Assembly: GCA_024803745.1 (NCBI GenBank)
Contig: JANJXV010000030.1
Coordinates: 2,127,001 to 2,191,000 of the forward strand
Origin: Megascapheus bottae
Lineage: Eukaryota > Chordata > Mammalia > Rodentia > Geomyidae
Length of the DNA: 64,000 bases
Direction: 5' to 3'
Program-made: the position numbers and the translations under genes
Notes under the pieces: generated by a model
Database searches by the model: none
What the model saw: the letters and a program-made list of their open reading frames with translations, nothing else
What the model was told of the DNA's origin: nothing
Shown: in pieces, positions 44,505-57,140 of the stretch
Position numbering within the stretch: position 1 is the stretch's first letter
How the letters are laid out: each line of letters starts with the position of its first letter

Positions 44505-45140
44505 GGAGTTGGTGGTTCAGTTTTTGTCGTCCTACCTACTCAGGAGGCTGAGATCTGAGAATCTTGGTTGAAACCCAGTCTGGTAGGAAAGTCTGTGAGA
44601 CTCTTTATCTCCAATTAACCTCCCGAAAAAAAAAAAAAAAAAACAGTAATAGTGCTGTGGCTCAAAGTGGTAAAGAGCTTAAGCCAGGCATTCAAATAAT
44701 AATAATGAAGGGAGGGCAGGGGTGTGGGGGGAGATAGAGAGAGAGAGAAACTGTCTACTGCTTGAGCCATACTCCTACTTCCAGCTTTTTTTTTTTTCTG
44801 GTTTATTGGCAATAAGAATCTCACATGTTTTTCTGTCTAGGTTAACTTCCAACGTCAGACCTTAGATCGCTGCCTCGGGAGACATTAGGATTATAGCCTA
44901 TGGCTTGATTGGATTTTTTTGTTTTTGTTAGTTGTGGAACTTGAACTCTGGGCCTGGGTGTTGTCCCTGAGCTCTTCAGCTCAAGGCTACTACCCCACCC
45001 CTTGAGCCACAGCACCACTTCTGGTTTTCTGGTAGTTAATTGGAGATAAGAGTCTCTCGGACTTTAGTGCCCGGGCTGGCTTCTTCAGATCTCAGCCTCC
45101 TGAGCAGCGAGGACGCAGGCATGAGCCATCGCACCTGGCT
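44505..45140. repeat. SINE cluster: chimera (+), fragment (-), chimera (-)
   Basis: 44505-44695 plus strand with an A18 linker; 44745-44910 antisense fragment; 44915-45140 antisense chimera. Confidence 0.75.
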
Positions 45141-45525
45141 TGATTGAAATTTTTAAAACTTAAATGATTTATAACTGCACAAGTGTTGTATGAACTAACC
45201 AGAGAGCATTAAACAAAAGCTAATAGTAGCTGAGAAGTTAACCTTTGTGGAATGCAGACCTTGCCTTAATGCCTTGCAAGCTTCAACCCCATTCGCAAAT
45301 GTAAAGAGGAGCTGAAGCCTGTTGCCAGCACACCCATCAATCAAATGACTTTCCCCTGCGAGATTTTCAACTGCTTGGTCATAATCTTTCCTTTCCCCTG
45401 AGGCTCACTGAAAGCTTGAGTAATATTAGCACACTATCTACATATCCAGAACTTAGCCAGAAGGAAGGCTTTAGCCAAGATGGCTTTCATCCCAGCACTT
45501 AACCCATTACTCATTGAATCCTGCT
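45141..45525. other. Intergenic, unique
   Basis: No repeat or coding signal recognised; could be old non-coding sequence. Confidence 0.5.
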
Positions 45526-45527
45526 GG

Positions 45528-45800
45528 GTTTTTTGTTGTTGTTGTTGTTGTTGTTTTTCCTTGCCAGTGATGAGGCTTGAACTCTGGACCTGGGCACTGT
45601 CCCTGAGCTTCTTTGGTTCAAGGCTAGTGCTCTTACCACTTGAGCCACAGTGCCATTTCTGGCTTTTTCTGAGTAGTTTATTAGAGATAAAGATTCTTAC
45701 AGACTCTCTTGCCCAGGCTGGCTTTGAACTGAGATCCTCAGATCTCAGCTTCCAGAGTAGCTAGGATTACAGGCATGAGCCACCACACCCAGCTTAATTC
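45528..45800 (-). repeat. Chimeric SINE, antisense, with (GTT)n tail
   Basis: Complete; the tail is six GTT units. Confidence 0.82.
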
Positions 45801-45825
45801 TTTTTTCTTTTTTAGTGCTAGGTTT

Positions 45826-45930
45826 TCTTTTCCTCCTCCTCCTCCTCCTCCCTCTCCTCCTCCTCCTCCTGCCCCTCCTCTTCCCCCTCTTCTTCCTCTT
45901 CCTTCTCTTCCCCCCCTCCTCCTTTTTGTT
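45826..45930 (+). repeat. (CCT)n polypyrimidine tract
   Basis: About 100 bp of CCT/CTT triplets with almost no purine. Reading frames through it are low-complexity artefacts. Confidence 0.9.
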
Positions 45931-47025
45931 TAATATTGCTGAAAACAGGGACTTGTATGTTGGACGACACTGGCAGGTCGTTCCACTGCCACATAGCTCC
46001 ACCCCATGAACTCCTCATGGAAACTCTAGGCCCATGCATTATGGTTCTGCAGAAGGGTGAGGAAGGGCCTAGAAAATCCTGCTATGGCACTCGCCATTTC
46101 TGTCTTTAGGAAAGCAGTTCTGTCCTCCGTCGTTGTGTGAGTTCCAGGGTTGCATCCTTGGACACGAGCTGCTCCAGCCTCTCCTTTTCTATACCATTCG
46201 ATCCACACTTTGCATTGGTGCAGCAACAGAGACAATGGCGATGGCCAAATCTGCTGAAAGTACGAAGAGGGAAACGTCACAGCATGCACTTCTGGGCAGT
46301 GGCTTGGTACCATGTATGCACGTTTAAAATCCATGTGGCCTGCAACTCAGCAGTTTCACCTTTAGAAACAACCTTAGAGAATTCTAGGGTACAGGGCACG
46401 AGTCCACACCCATTGCACATACAGGTGTGCAAGAGGAGGGACTACCAGACACTGAGCCCCAGGCCTTCCACACAACATCACTTCTGAATACATTGGGATC
46501 TCAGTGTGCCAGACATTTAAGACGAGTGGAAGAGAACATTCTGATACTCTGCTGATCTTAACAAGCCCTGAGTTACAGCCCTCTTCCCTATCTACACCCA
46601 AGGCAGGCTTGGCTCTGAGCACCCCTATCCCAAATTAGGATAGGCCTGCAGGTCACTAGAGATCAGTGACCCAAAGGGCATTACCCTCCTTCCATCCCTG
46701 TGAGCTCCTCTCCGATTTCTCTCTGCCTTCCTCTTTCAGCTCTGTTCATTGTCTGTGTAACACAAGAGGTATGCCTCCACTTTAGGGCCTCTGTACTTGG
46801 TATTTCAGCCACTTCTCCTTATCTCTATTCATGTCTTCTCCAAATTGCGCTTCACGCTATTGTCTTCATAAATGTTCACCCTTCCCAGGCTTTGCCAAAT
46901 CTCCTTCCTTTATGAATCCATCCAGAAATAACAAGTCACTGTCACTGTGTAATCTTCTCTGCTTTCCTTTATCACGTTAGATCCACCAAATGTCTGATTT
47001 GTTTAGTATTTTTACTTTTGTTGCT
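45931..47025. other. Intergenic, mostly unrecognised
   Basis: 46340-46440 ('ctcagcagtttcacctttagaaac') vaguely resembles an L1 3' region; the rest shows nothing I can name. Confidence 0.45.
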
Positions 47026-47029
47026 ATTG

Positions 47030-47225
47030 TTGCTGTTGGTCCTGGGGCTTGAACTCAGGGCCTGGATCCTGTCTCTGAACTTTTTTTTTTTTCTTTCTGA
47101 AGGCTAATGCTTTAACATTTGAGCCACAGCGCTGCTTCTGGCTTCTTGGTGGTTCCCTGGAGAGGAGAGTCTCGCCGACTTCCCTGCCTGGGCTGTCTTG
47201 GAACAGTGATCCTCAGATCTCAGGG
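47030..47225 (-). repeat. Chimeric SINE, antisense, truncated
   Basis: 'tcctggggcttgaactcagggcctgga' to 'gatcctcagatctcag'. Confidence 0.75.
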
Positions 47226-47904
47226 TCCTAGGTTTTCTTTCTGTCCCTCAGTCTGTTTACCTAGGTCCAGGTCTGCTTGGAACAGTGGCTGGAGCATGTG
47301 AGACACTGGAGAATTACTCCTTGGACTTACTAAGTTGGCGGGAGCGGTTCATTTTCCACAGTGTGACTTCTTCCATGGAGTGGGGCGGGCTGGCCATCTT
47401 GCCAGCCTCAGGGCGTCTAGGTGACTCACATGCTTTTTCTGTTTCAGTGCTCTGAGGCTGGAGGAACCTGATCCCAGGTGACTCAGACAGAAAGAAATAG
47501 GACATGGAGGCCCCCTGAAAGATCACAGAGCAGCGGATCCTGAAAGTTCATTTGTAAGTCAATTGTTTGGACATCCTGATCCTATTTTCAGAACATAACT
47601 GGGCACGGCTGGTTAACTATAGAGGAGTCAGAGAAGACAGAAGGTGCCAGAACCCAGAACTAGATATGCCCTGGAAAGAGGGCTGGTCCTGGAAGGATGG
47701 GAACAGGTGCGCTGGGTGCTGAGCGCTCTGTGGCTGGCAGGAGATGGCGTCCTGAAGGGGAGGGGCTGGAGAGCAGGCAGCACTGGAGAGCCCAGAGCGA
47801 AGAGGGCAACCCGTGGCAAGAGAACTGGTCTAGCAATGCAGGAGAAGTGATAGTGCAGAGATACATTTACATAATATAAAACCACCAGTGAGGGACACAA
47901 ACAT

Positions 47905-48072
47905 AAGCCGCAGAGCAGGAGAAAATACTTGTAATTCTGGTATCTGACAAATGACTCATACCCACTGTATTTAAAGAACTGCCCTAAACAAGCAAATAGA
48001 CAAAATAAGGATAGTCAACCCAATGGGAAAATGGATACAACACCTGAACAGTCACTGTCAACAAGACAATAA
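47905..48072 (+). mobile_element. L1 ORF2 relic
   Basis: 'ggagaaaatacttgtaattctggtatctgacaa ... aaagaact ... aaacaagcaaatagac ... aacccaatgggaaaatgg' is the conserved late ORF2 block of mammalian L1. A chimeric SINE follows. Confidence 0.8.
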
Positions 48073-48295
48073 TATCCAACTAGATGTCTCACACCTGTAA
48101 TCTTAGCTACTCTAGAGGCTGAAATCTGAGGATCGTGATTCAAAGCCAGCCTGAGCAGGAAAGTCCACGAGACTCTTATTTCTACTTAACCACCAAAAAT
48201 CTGGAAGTGAAGCTGTGGCTCAAGTGGCAGAGTGCTAGGTATGAGCAAAACATCTCAGGGGCAGTACCCAGGCCCTAAGTTCACCCTAAGTTCAC
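48073..48295 (+). repeat. B1/ID chimeric SINE
   Basis: Complete; 3' end shows a short duplication 'ccctaagttca'. Confidence 0.8.
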
Positions 48296-50190
48296 CCCAC
48301 CACCCCTGCCCCCCACCGTCACCAAAGGCACATGGAACATTTAAGCCTGCCCGTGGAAGCATTCTTTAGACCATCTGGATCTGGACCCATCCAGATGCTG
48401 AGAGCAGGAGAACAGCCCCAGTCTGGGAGCAGCCACACAAAGCAGCAATGAGAAGGAAGTCACCGTTGCCACCCACAGATGCATGCATACACCGAAGGCA
48501 GATACAAAGAACACAGCAAGCCTTATTTGGGGACATAATACTCACAGATTGACTAAGTACTGTCAGGTGTAAATGAGCAGACAATCCAAAGAATGTCCAC
48601 AAAGATTTCCGGTGTCAGACGATGCAGGGAAACACTGGCGATCATTCGTGGTCCTAGTTGTGTTTGTGGTAACACGGGAACTTCCCTTCTTTCCTTTTGG
48701 GAAGAATCTGGCCCCCTCCCCACATATACACAAACTGTGGTACCCCAAAGCAAGGTAAACATGAATGTGCTTCATTAAAGTGTCAGGATGAAAGGTTAGG
48801 ATTTGCTGAAAAGTGACATGTCTTCAGCAAAAGTTAGGTGGCAGCGTGGGAAAAACAAATCCAGCATTTGCAGTATTTGAGATTAAACAAACAAACCCAC
48901 GAAATAAACAGTGTTGCTATAAGCAACAGTAATTTTGGGGCAGCAAGGCCCAGACTTCATGGTTTGTGTGCGCTTGTCCTGGGGTGTGAACTCAGGGCGT
49001 GGCGCTGTTCCTGAGCTTTTGTGCCACCTAAGCCACAGCTTCACTTCTGGACAGTGTCACCTGGCCTGCTGGCTGTGCAACGAACTGGACCAGCTTTGCT
49101 AAAACACACTCAGGTGCACACACTTCTGTCCTGCAGGGCACACTGCCCATGCCCAGTGTTGCTGACCTCCCCCACCATATGCCAGTTTGCCTGCAACAAA
49201 CAAGCTGGCTAGAAGGGCATGGTGGGCAGAGGATAACACATGGCGGCCCAGTATCCTCAGCCCGTAATGTCAGCCCCAGCCCGTAATGTCAGCCCCAGTC
49301 CCACACCGTAGCCAGTGCACCCGCAGCATCATACAGGCGGTTCACATCGCTCCATCCCCTCCGTCGTCCGGATGCCCCTCGGAGAAATCCTGTGACTGGC
49401 AGCTCAATGACCCAGGCTGGCCCTACATATCACGTGCTGGGCCTGTGACTTCGCCAGGGCTTTGCTCATGGCAAACACATCCAACAGAAAATGTGAGCGA
49501 GGCAGTTTCCTCATGTTGAGTGGCAAATTGGGGCCACCATTCCCAGGTAGCTGTGGGCCACAATGCCTCTCCCCTGGGAGGAAAGGTGAGAATCGCCCTA
49601 CACAGTGTCTGCAGTCCATCCACGATGGCTGTCTGCCTGGTGGAAGAAGGGATTGATGGCAGCCATATTTCTACTTAGGAAGTTCTTACTTTGGTTTTAT
49701 GCCTGTTCAGTTCCAGATCCAGCCTCATCCAGAGAGAAATACAGAGATAGACTCTGAAGGACCAGGAAAGAAGGCGATGGAAAAGAATACTCTAAGTACT
49801 CTTGGACTTTCTGGAATTTCCCATCTGATTAATCCTCAGGACCATCTACCATAAGTTCAGGCTGCCTTGTGTGATCCTGTGGAGTTCTGGGTCTTGGACC
49901 CCCCTGGCTTAAACACCCTGCCTGCGGCGGGGAGGGGGGTCCCTCCCCAGCAGCTGACCAGGAGATGGGGGAGGTACAATAGCCAGGTGCTAAACATAGA
50001 TAGGCTTATTCACAACCCCACATGTTAAGTTTAAGTTGACTTAGAGCTCTTTTCTAACCACAGAGGGCTTTCCTGTGTTTATGGAAGTAGTAAAAAATCA
50101 GCCATTCAGGAATCCCTTTTATGAGCGGGACCCGTGCACTGCGCCCACATGCAGTGCGTGCTCTTGCCTGAGCTGTGGCTCTTACATTAA
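48296..50190. other. Intergenic, mostly unique
   Basis: A SINE fragment near 48960-49045 and a two-copy 17-bp tandem (49256-49290, agcccgtaatgtcagcc). No gene recognised. Confidence 0.5.
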
Positions 50191-50199
50191 CCAGTCAAG

Positions 50200-50400
50200 C
50201 CCAGCGCGTTGGCTCACACAGATCTGAGGGTGCTGTCCTGAGCTTTTGTGCTCAGGGTTAACACTCTAGCTAGCGCTTGAACCCCACCTCCACTTCTGAC
50301 ATTTTTGGGTCTCACAGATTCTTCTGTCTGGGCTGGCTCTGCATGGTGATCTTTGGATCTCAGCCTTCTGAGTGACTAGGGTTACAGGAGCCACATGCAG
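50200..50400 (-). repeat. Chimeric SINE, antisense, diverged
   Basis: Recognisable from 'cctgagcttttgtgctcagggttaac' to 'gtgactagggttacagg'. Confidence 0.6.
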
Positions 50401-50427
50401 TCTGTGGGTTTATTTCAAGTCAAGAGG

Positions 50428-50506
50428 TTTCCCTCCCCCCCTTTCTTCCCCTCCCCTTCCCTTTCTCTTTCTCTCTTTCCCTCCCTTTCTTCTTTCTCTC
50501 CTGAGG
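50428..50506 (+). repeat. Polypyrimidine tract
   Basis: About 80 bp of C and T with no purine over long stretches. Confidence 0.85.
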
Positions 50507-51821
50507 TGTTCTAGTAGAACGTGCCAGCTTCCTCCTAGTCTGCAACCTTGCTCTGAGATTCAGGGAGTCCTTGTCCTCTTCTGTGGGTATGGAGGGCAGA
50601 AATGGAGCTGTGGAGCTGGACCTCGGCGCCAGCCCTGCCCCCGCCCACCTCTCCCAGCCTAGAGGGACAGGTCCAGTAGAGGCAGGTGAAATAGCAGCCA
50701 GTGGCCAGTGCTCCAGGCTGCTAAGAAGAGCAAGTGATCTAAGGCTAAAGGTCTTCAGAGAAGTATAAATAACCACCCGGTTGTAAAGTCTAATGGCCAG
50801 GCCAACCTCCGCTGAGGCCCTTCTCCAGCCATCTTGTGGTGTCTTTCTTTTCCTGTGATGTCTCCTGCTTCCTGCCAAGTCTTAGCATTCTGTGGGGGAC
50901 GGGATGGCGTGGCTCTGTCCCCAGCATATCACACGCGTGGCACAGGTGCTGCAGGAAGGGTGCTCAATCCCCACTTGCCCCTTCTGCTTTCCCATCCCAT
51001 GTTCCTGTGGTCCCACAGGGAAAAAATGCCTGCAGGTCGTGGCAATGGGAAAATGGCAGCTTGGCTTTGGTGAGCGTTTTGGTTTTTTTTTTTTAGCTTC
51101 TTTTGGCTGCCTAGTCTCCTTTCTTTTCTCACTAGTACAGCTAGATACATTTAGGGCTTGGCCTGGGGCTTGAACTCAGGGTCTTGGTGCTGAAGAATAG
51201 AATTCTATTCATTCCTTGAGGCCCCGTTCACATCACTTAGCTGGTACCACCCCCCCCACCCGAATCTTGGAGCCAACTAAGAGCCATCACGTTATTAAAA
51301 CAAAAGACACCTCCGCCCGCTGGGACATCTCAAGAGACCTGAAGCTGTGGCAAAGGCCAAGTCCTAGGAGCATTGATTCTCTTAGCATTTTTTTACGAAC
51401 GTTTAGAAGCTGTGTCAGGAGCTGCTAGGAAGACCATATGTGTATTTCTTATTACATAGTGTATTATCAGTGTCTACTGAGGGAGAAGCATGGAAAAGGC
51501 AGAATGTATGGACAGGATGTGGCACTGGTGGTCAGGTCCTGTCCCCTGGAGTAAGAACAAGGCAGGTAGCCAGGTGCCATGTGCCGAGCGCGGAGATATG
51601 GTTTGGGAAGCAGCACGAGGTTCAGAGGCGAGCTGTGCTCAGCTCCCTGTAACACAAGGGAGCCGTCAACGCTTGGCTGAAATCCAAGCAATACCTTGTT
51701 CATTTAGAGGACAAACTGAAAAGTGTTAATTCACTTGTGATTCTGCTTGACAGCTTTATATGGTGATGTGACAAGTCTTTGGCTTATGGCTATAGAGACA
51801 GGGCTTCCTGAGAAACCAGCC

Positions 51822-51960
51822 TCTCCCCTTCTCTCTCTTCCCCTCCTTGTCTCCCTTCCTCTCCTCCCCTCTCCTCTTTCCCCCTCCTCTCCTCCCCTTC
51901 CCCTTTTCTCCTCTCCTTTCTCTCTTCCTCTTCTCTCCCTTTTTCCTTTTCTCTCTTTTT
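51822..51960 (+). repeat. Long polypyrimidine tract
   Basis: About 140 bp of CCTCT/CCCTT-type sequence, then T8 that begins an antisense ID monomer. Confidence 0.9.
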
Positions 51961-52042
51961 TTTCATGGTACTGGGATTTGAACTCAGAGCCTCATTCTTA
52001 CTAGGCAGGGTCTTTGTTACCTAAATCACAATTCCAGCCCTG
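51961..52042 (-). repeat. ID-monomer SINE, antisense
   Basis: 'catggtactgggatttgaactcagagcctcat ... cacaattccagccctg'. The polypyrimidine tract is probably its expanded tail. Confidence 0.7.
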
Positions 52043-52704
52043 TTTTTTTTGTCTGCCAGCATCTCATGGTTCTGGACAATCTTTAGTTGGTGTGATGGAA
52101 CTACCCTCTGCTGGGATCCCATCTTGTGACTCCCTGACTATCTTTTGGGAACTCAAATTTGGTAAAGCATCAGTATAGTCAATGGCTCTTTCAGGAGTTT
52201 CTTCTGGACCCTTGACAAAGCTTACTGAGTTCTCTGTTTCTGTAAGTTCAGTGTCACGCATCCCGGGAAGCAGTGGAAATAGATGCAGGCTTTTCTGGTT
52301 CCCCAGGCTTTTGACACAGTACAGAGCTCTCTGGAGCCCAGGGCTCGCACTAGTGCTGACAGAAAGGAACACGAGCCCCAGTGGTGTGCCAGAGTAGGAA
52401 ATCCCGTTCTAAAAACAGACCTGGATGGCGTCAGTGGGTCAGTCGATGCCCATGGCCTTGACCCCACTCGTGTCAGCCTGGCCATGAAGGGGGGAGGCTC
52501 CTCCTGAGCCTTCACACTGGGCGCCCACGTCTGGGACGACCTGGGGAGGAAGGGCAGACAGGCAGTGCTCCATCCACAGGGAATGGAGGACAGACTCCTC
52601 TACGCACAACAAGGATGACAGAGGACAACTCCAAAGCTTCCACCCTGGACTAAAGGAATGAAGTGCAAGCAGGTTATGTATGTGGTGTAAGAATGGCTCC
52701 TTAT

Positions 52705-52935
52705 GAAAATGGTGGCGCACACCTGTAATCCTAGCTACTCAGGAAGCCGAGATTTGCAAGATCATGGTTCTCAGCCAGTCTGGGCAGAAAAGTTTGTGGG
52801 ATTTGTATCGTCCATTAACGAGCAAAATGCTTATAGTAGAGGTATGGCTTAAGTGGTAAAGCACCAACCTTGAGAGAAAAAGCCAGGAGAAAGCACTCTT
52901 CCATAAGTTCAAACCCCAGTATTGGAATACACACA
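52705..52935 (+). repeat. B1/ID chimeric SINE
   Basis: 'ggtggcgcacacctgtaatcctagctactcagga' to 'agttcaaaccccagtattgg'. Confidence 0.78.
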
Positions 52936-53084
52936 AGATAATGACATTTGTTCATCCACCCAAAGTTTATTTGACACATCTGAACTACAGACAGAGCCAG
53001 CTACTTAATTATGGTGTTCAGAGTGCAAAACAAAAACACAAAGCCCCACCCCACCCCCTTTTTTAAAGGAAGAATTTCTGGCAA

Positions 53085-53226
53085 GAGAGGGCCTAACTCA
53101 AGAGATAGAGTATTTGCCTAACATGTATGAGGGCCTGAGTAGCAGCAAAGTAAAGCAAAATGAAAAAGAAAAGAAGAAAAAGGAAGAAGGGAGAGGGGGA
53201 AAGGAGGGAGGGAGGAAGGAAGAAAG
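53085..53226 (+). repeat. ID-monomer SINE with purine-rich tail
   Basis: ID-like body 53085-53150, then about 70 bp of AAG/GGA purines. Confidence 0.65.
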
Positions 53227-53486
53227 TTAGGCCTTGCTCAGGCAGGGCCTTAGGCCAGCCCAGGGGAGGCAGGGGCGGAGCTTACGGCTGGGCCACTTGC
53301 ACACAGGATTGGTCAGGGGCCAGCACTGTCTTCTGCCATCTCTTCTGCTCTGTTTTTGTCTCTGGACAGGAGCATGGTCTCCTGGGGCTCCTGATCTTCA
53401 GTCTGCTGACCTCAGCCATCTGTGCAGGGTCCTTAGCTCCTCTTTCCTAGCAGAATGCTGCCCCACCCGTAAAGCCAGCCCATCCC

Positions 53487-53575
53487 CCAATTTAAAGATG
53501 AGGAAATCATCAGGCCACAAGTGTTCAAGGAGTCCACAAGTGGAGCTGGGATTTAAACCCAGAGCCCCTCAATCC
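53487..53575 (+). repeat. MIR element fragment
   Basis: 'aaagatgaggaaatcatcagg ... ccacaagtggagctgggatttaaacccaga' follows the conserved MIR core. Confidence 0.65.
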
Positions 53576-54379
53576 CCTCTCCATTTCCAGCTTCAGGTCA
53601 CATGAGACACGACAGGTGGGGCCTAGTGCGTTTCCAGCCCCAGCTCCTGGTAGCACAGCCTGGATCTCTCAGAAAAGGAGCCCCTCTGCGGGCCAGCGTG
53701 GACTCAGGCCAGCCTGGCTGTGTCTAGGAAGTGGGTGAGGCACAGGGCATGAACACACGGACCACACTGCTGTGCTGGGGTTTTCCATCCTGGGCTAAGT
53801 GGAGCAGGGGGTAGCATGCAGCCCACGTCTCTACACCCAGGTCGGGAAGCCTGCGATCCGCCCTCTGGATCCTCAGGCCCGGCCCTTGCATTCCTCTCAC
53901 CAAGTCACTTTGAAGGCCTTGGCCACGGCTTATCATTTTTTCCATTCTTAGGCCAGGGCTATTTGTAGTGTCTCCACCTGTCACCATATGTGTTACACGG
54001 CGCATAGCCTCCTGAATAGCATAACGCCAGCAGCCAGCCATTTACAGCATTGGGCTTTCTTTGAACCCCTCTTAGGGACCCCGGGAGTGGCTTCCCCAGC
54101 AGTGCTGTCTTGGTTTGGGCTAAGTTAGATATAAACTGACAGCCACTTCTGGGCCTGAGTCATTGCCATTGGTAAAAGAGAAACAGTTAGGAATTGTGTG
54201 ATAATATCACTAATTACATTATGTACTGATACTAAAGAAGTTACTTCCTGTGTCCAAGGGAAGCAGAGGCTGGGATATGCTGTAATAGATTATTATTATT
54301 GCTCTTTTTACAGAGAAGGAAGCATGGCAGGACAAAAAGAGAGAGACCTAATTTTCAGAGTGTAACTTAGAAGACTGCA

Positions 54380-54870
54380 AAATGGGAAATATGAATACCC
54401 CAAGTAAAATGGAAAAGTGTGGAGACAATTCCAAAAGAAAATGGAATATATCAGTCTATTAAATTAGTAAGTATGAAATGCAAAACTGCAAAGCTCTTAT
54501 AAAGTAATAAGGAGAATATCTAGGTAACCTTAGTTTTGATGACTCAATTTTAAAATTTATTTTATCTTGGTCTTGGGTCTTGAACTCAGAACCTGGATGC
54601 TGTTTCTGAGTGGTTTCGCCCAAGACTACTGCTCTACCACTTGAGCCATAGCTCCTGGAAGCTTATTAAAATTTAAATGATGGTTCTGTAAAAGAAAGTG
54701 TTAAGAAATGAAAAAGATGAGCCATCAACTAGGATAAAAGTAATTGCAAAGTGTACATCTCATAAAGAACTGGGGTCAAATACGTAAATAATTCTTAAAA
54801 GAACCTTATGTATAAAGAATTAAAATTGAACAAAAAATCCCCCAAATAATCTATTTAACTGGTATAGCAA
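54380..54870 (+). mobile_element. L1 ORF2 relic split by an antisense SINE piece
   Basis: 'aaaactgcaaagctcttataaagtaataaggagaatatc' and '...ataaagaattaaaattgaacaaaaaatcccccaaataa' are late L1 ORF2 blocks; an antisense SINE fragment (54560-54660) sits between. Confidence 0.7.
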
Positions 54871-54879
54871 TAAGCTACA

Positions 54880-55072
54880 TGTAAGCTCAGCTACTTGGGA
54901 GGCAGAGATCAGAGGATCTCCAGTTGAGGCCATCCCAGGCAATGTTAGTAAGATTTTATCATCAAAACCAAAATACATACAAAGGGTTAGGGATATTGCT
55001 CAAGAGACAAGGCACTTGACTAGCATTTATGAGGCCCTGGGTTCAAGCCCCAGTCCTGGGCTATATGGTGGG
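54880..55072 (+). repeat. B1-like unit joined to an ID monomer
   Basis: B1-like 54880-54975, then a near-classical ID monomer 54985-55060 with intact B-box gggttcaagcccc. Confidence 0.72.
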
Positions 55073-55155
55073 GGAGAGAGAAGCCTGAATATGCATAGAC
55101 AATTTCTCAAAGCGTTCTCCAAGTCTCAGCTAACATGGGTTGGTTGCAGAGTTAG

Positions 55156-55387
55156 AAAGAAGTAGTATGGGGGCTGGGAGTTTGGCCTAGTGGTTAACGT
55201 GCTTGCCTAGCATGCAGGAAGACCCGGGTTCGATTCCTCGGTACCACATACATAGAAAAAAGCTGGAAATGGTGTTGAGGCTCAAGTGGTAGAGCTCTAG
55301 CTTTGAGAAAAGTCCAAGGACAGTGCTCAGGCCCTGAGCTCAAGCCCAGGACTGGCAAAAAAAAAAAAAAAAAAAAGAAGTAGTATG
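55156..55387 (+). repeat. ID-dimer SINE with perfect target-site duplication
   Basis: Body 55170-55355 plus A19. aagaagtagtatg occurs before (55157-55169) and after (55375-55387) the element. Probably a recent insertion. Confidence 0.92.
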
Positions 55388-56115
55388 CTTTCAATGTGCA
55401 TTTATCAAACACAAATTGCGATACCTTCCCACATAGTAAATAGTGGGCACCGCATACCAACCCACCTGAGCTTTCTCACTTTTTAAAGGGGCTCTGAGCC
55501 TAAAGGCAACAAGAAAACGGTAAACATCAGTAGAAAAGTGAAAGTGGGTTTATGTAAGAATGGGTATTGAAAACACCACCGATTTCCTGTGGTCGGAAGT
55601 CTGTTCTCAAGAATAAGTAACAATAATTGGATTGAATCATATCTTTTATGATTTTCCCCACTTTATTATTTTGGTTCTGTGAAGGAAAAAAAAAGCCCCA
55701 TGTGTTTTAACTGACTGGCAGATTCAATAGAAGCTATGGTAGGCGGGTGAAAACCTCCATTACGTTAATGGAGGCGATGTTCAGTTGCTGATGTGCATAG
55801 GAACACAGCTAGAACAATAAACATTAGCATTTATTATCAATGTATCATGCTCACTGTAAAAATAGTACAAATTGTATAAACGAAACGGTCCTGCCCCGTC
55901 TTTCTGTTTCCTGTGTTTGGCTGGATCATCTGGAAGTTTGTTCCCTCTCCCCTCTACCCCAATACAAATATTCTATGGGTGGATAACATGTTCTTACACA
56001 AAATACATTGCTTTCACCTTTGGTGTCTAAGTGATGGACATATGAATTTAGCGATGTCCCATAGACTTCTTTATCTGCCCCTAGAACAAGGGTAGATTTA
56101 TAAAGCAGAATTTGC
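55388..56115. other. Intergenic, unique AT-rich
   Basis: No repeat or gene recognised. Confidence 0.5.
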
Positions 56116-56117
56116 CC

Positions 56118-56345
56118 ATGAGCCACTGACTCACATCTGTAATCCTAGTGGCTCAGGAGGCTGGAATCTGAGGACATGAAGATCATGGCTCAAAGTCAGC
56201 CTGATCAGAAAACTTTCATCCCCCATTAGCCAGCAAAGAAAGCCAGAAGTAGAGCTGTGGCTTAAGTAGTAGAGAACCCACCTACAGTGACAAAGTCAAG
56301 CAAGAGTGCTAGGATCCTATCTCTGTTCAAGCTCTACTGATGGCG
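56118..56345 (+). repeat. B1/ID chimeric SINE
   Basis: 'gagccactgactcacatctgtaatcctagtggctcaggagg' to 'gttcaagctctactgatgg'. Confidence 0.75.
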
Positions 56346-56999
56346 CCAATAAATAAGTAAATAAAATAGAAAGTGGAAGAAAATAAAAACTGTGCATTCC
56401 AAATTTGGCACATTGGGGCAAGGACAAGAAGGACGAGGGGTCTCTAAACAAAGGCTGGAGTCAATTTTCTTCAGATCAGTCACTTCATGAGACCGAGAGC
56501 CACGGGGACTGACATGCTCCTTTCCTGGATGCCCGCCATGCCAGCCGTGCAGAGGGCTCTTCACCCACCTGGCCACGCCCAGACAGAACCATCCGCCTCA
56601 CCACACCTGTGTCCAGGAGGTTTAATTTGAGTGCAGGTTCTCCTCTGTGTAAGCCCACAGCTCAAGTGTGAACCAGCAAATAGGAGGAAGGGTCCACGAG
56701 GGACTGTTTCAATGTATATGATGACGGTACTGAAGCATGCAGGATAAAGTCTTTATCTTTAGGGAGGGCATAATGTACTGAGGGACGTGTTGTACCAAGT
56801 TTACCATAGAACTAATATGTTAAAAGGTTTTGGAATAGGGAGGTGAGTCACTTTTGGCTGGGAAGGAAAGGCCTTTCACAGCTCCATACAGAGGCAGAAT
56901 ATTAAACTCAGAAATTTGTAAGATGACTGAAAGAACCACCATCTGTAGGTGCTGAGCCAGTCCAAACTGTTCAGATCACAGAGAAACACACAATTAATT

Positions 57000-57140
57000 T
57001 TAAAACAGATTTGTTGAGCTATAACTGGCATAAAATGAACTGTATTTAAAATGTACAATCTGTTAAATTCTAATACATTTGTACACCTGAGAAACTACCA
57101 CCGCAAACAAGAGAGAATCCATCTATCACCCTCCCAAACA
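57000..57140 (+). mobile_element. Old L1 3'-region relic
   Basis: 'ttgttgagctataactggcataaaatgaactgt ... aaaatgtacaatctgtt' follows the pattern of old mammalian L1M 3' ends. Confidence 0.6.

Noticed and set aside
45745..46039. Arg/Glu-rich open frames near 45.8-46.0 kb
   Set aside because: They are translations of the (CCT)n tract and an adjoining SINE.
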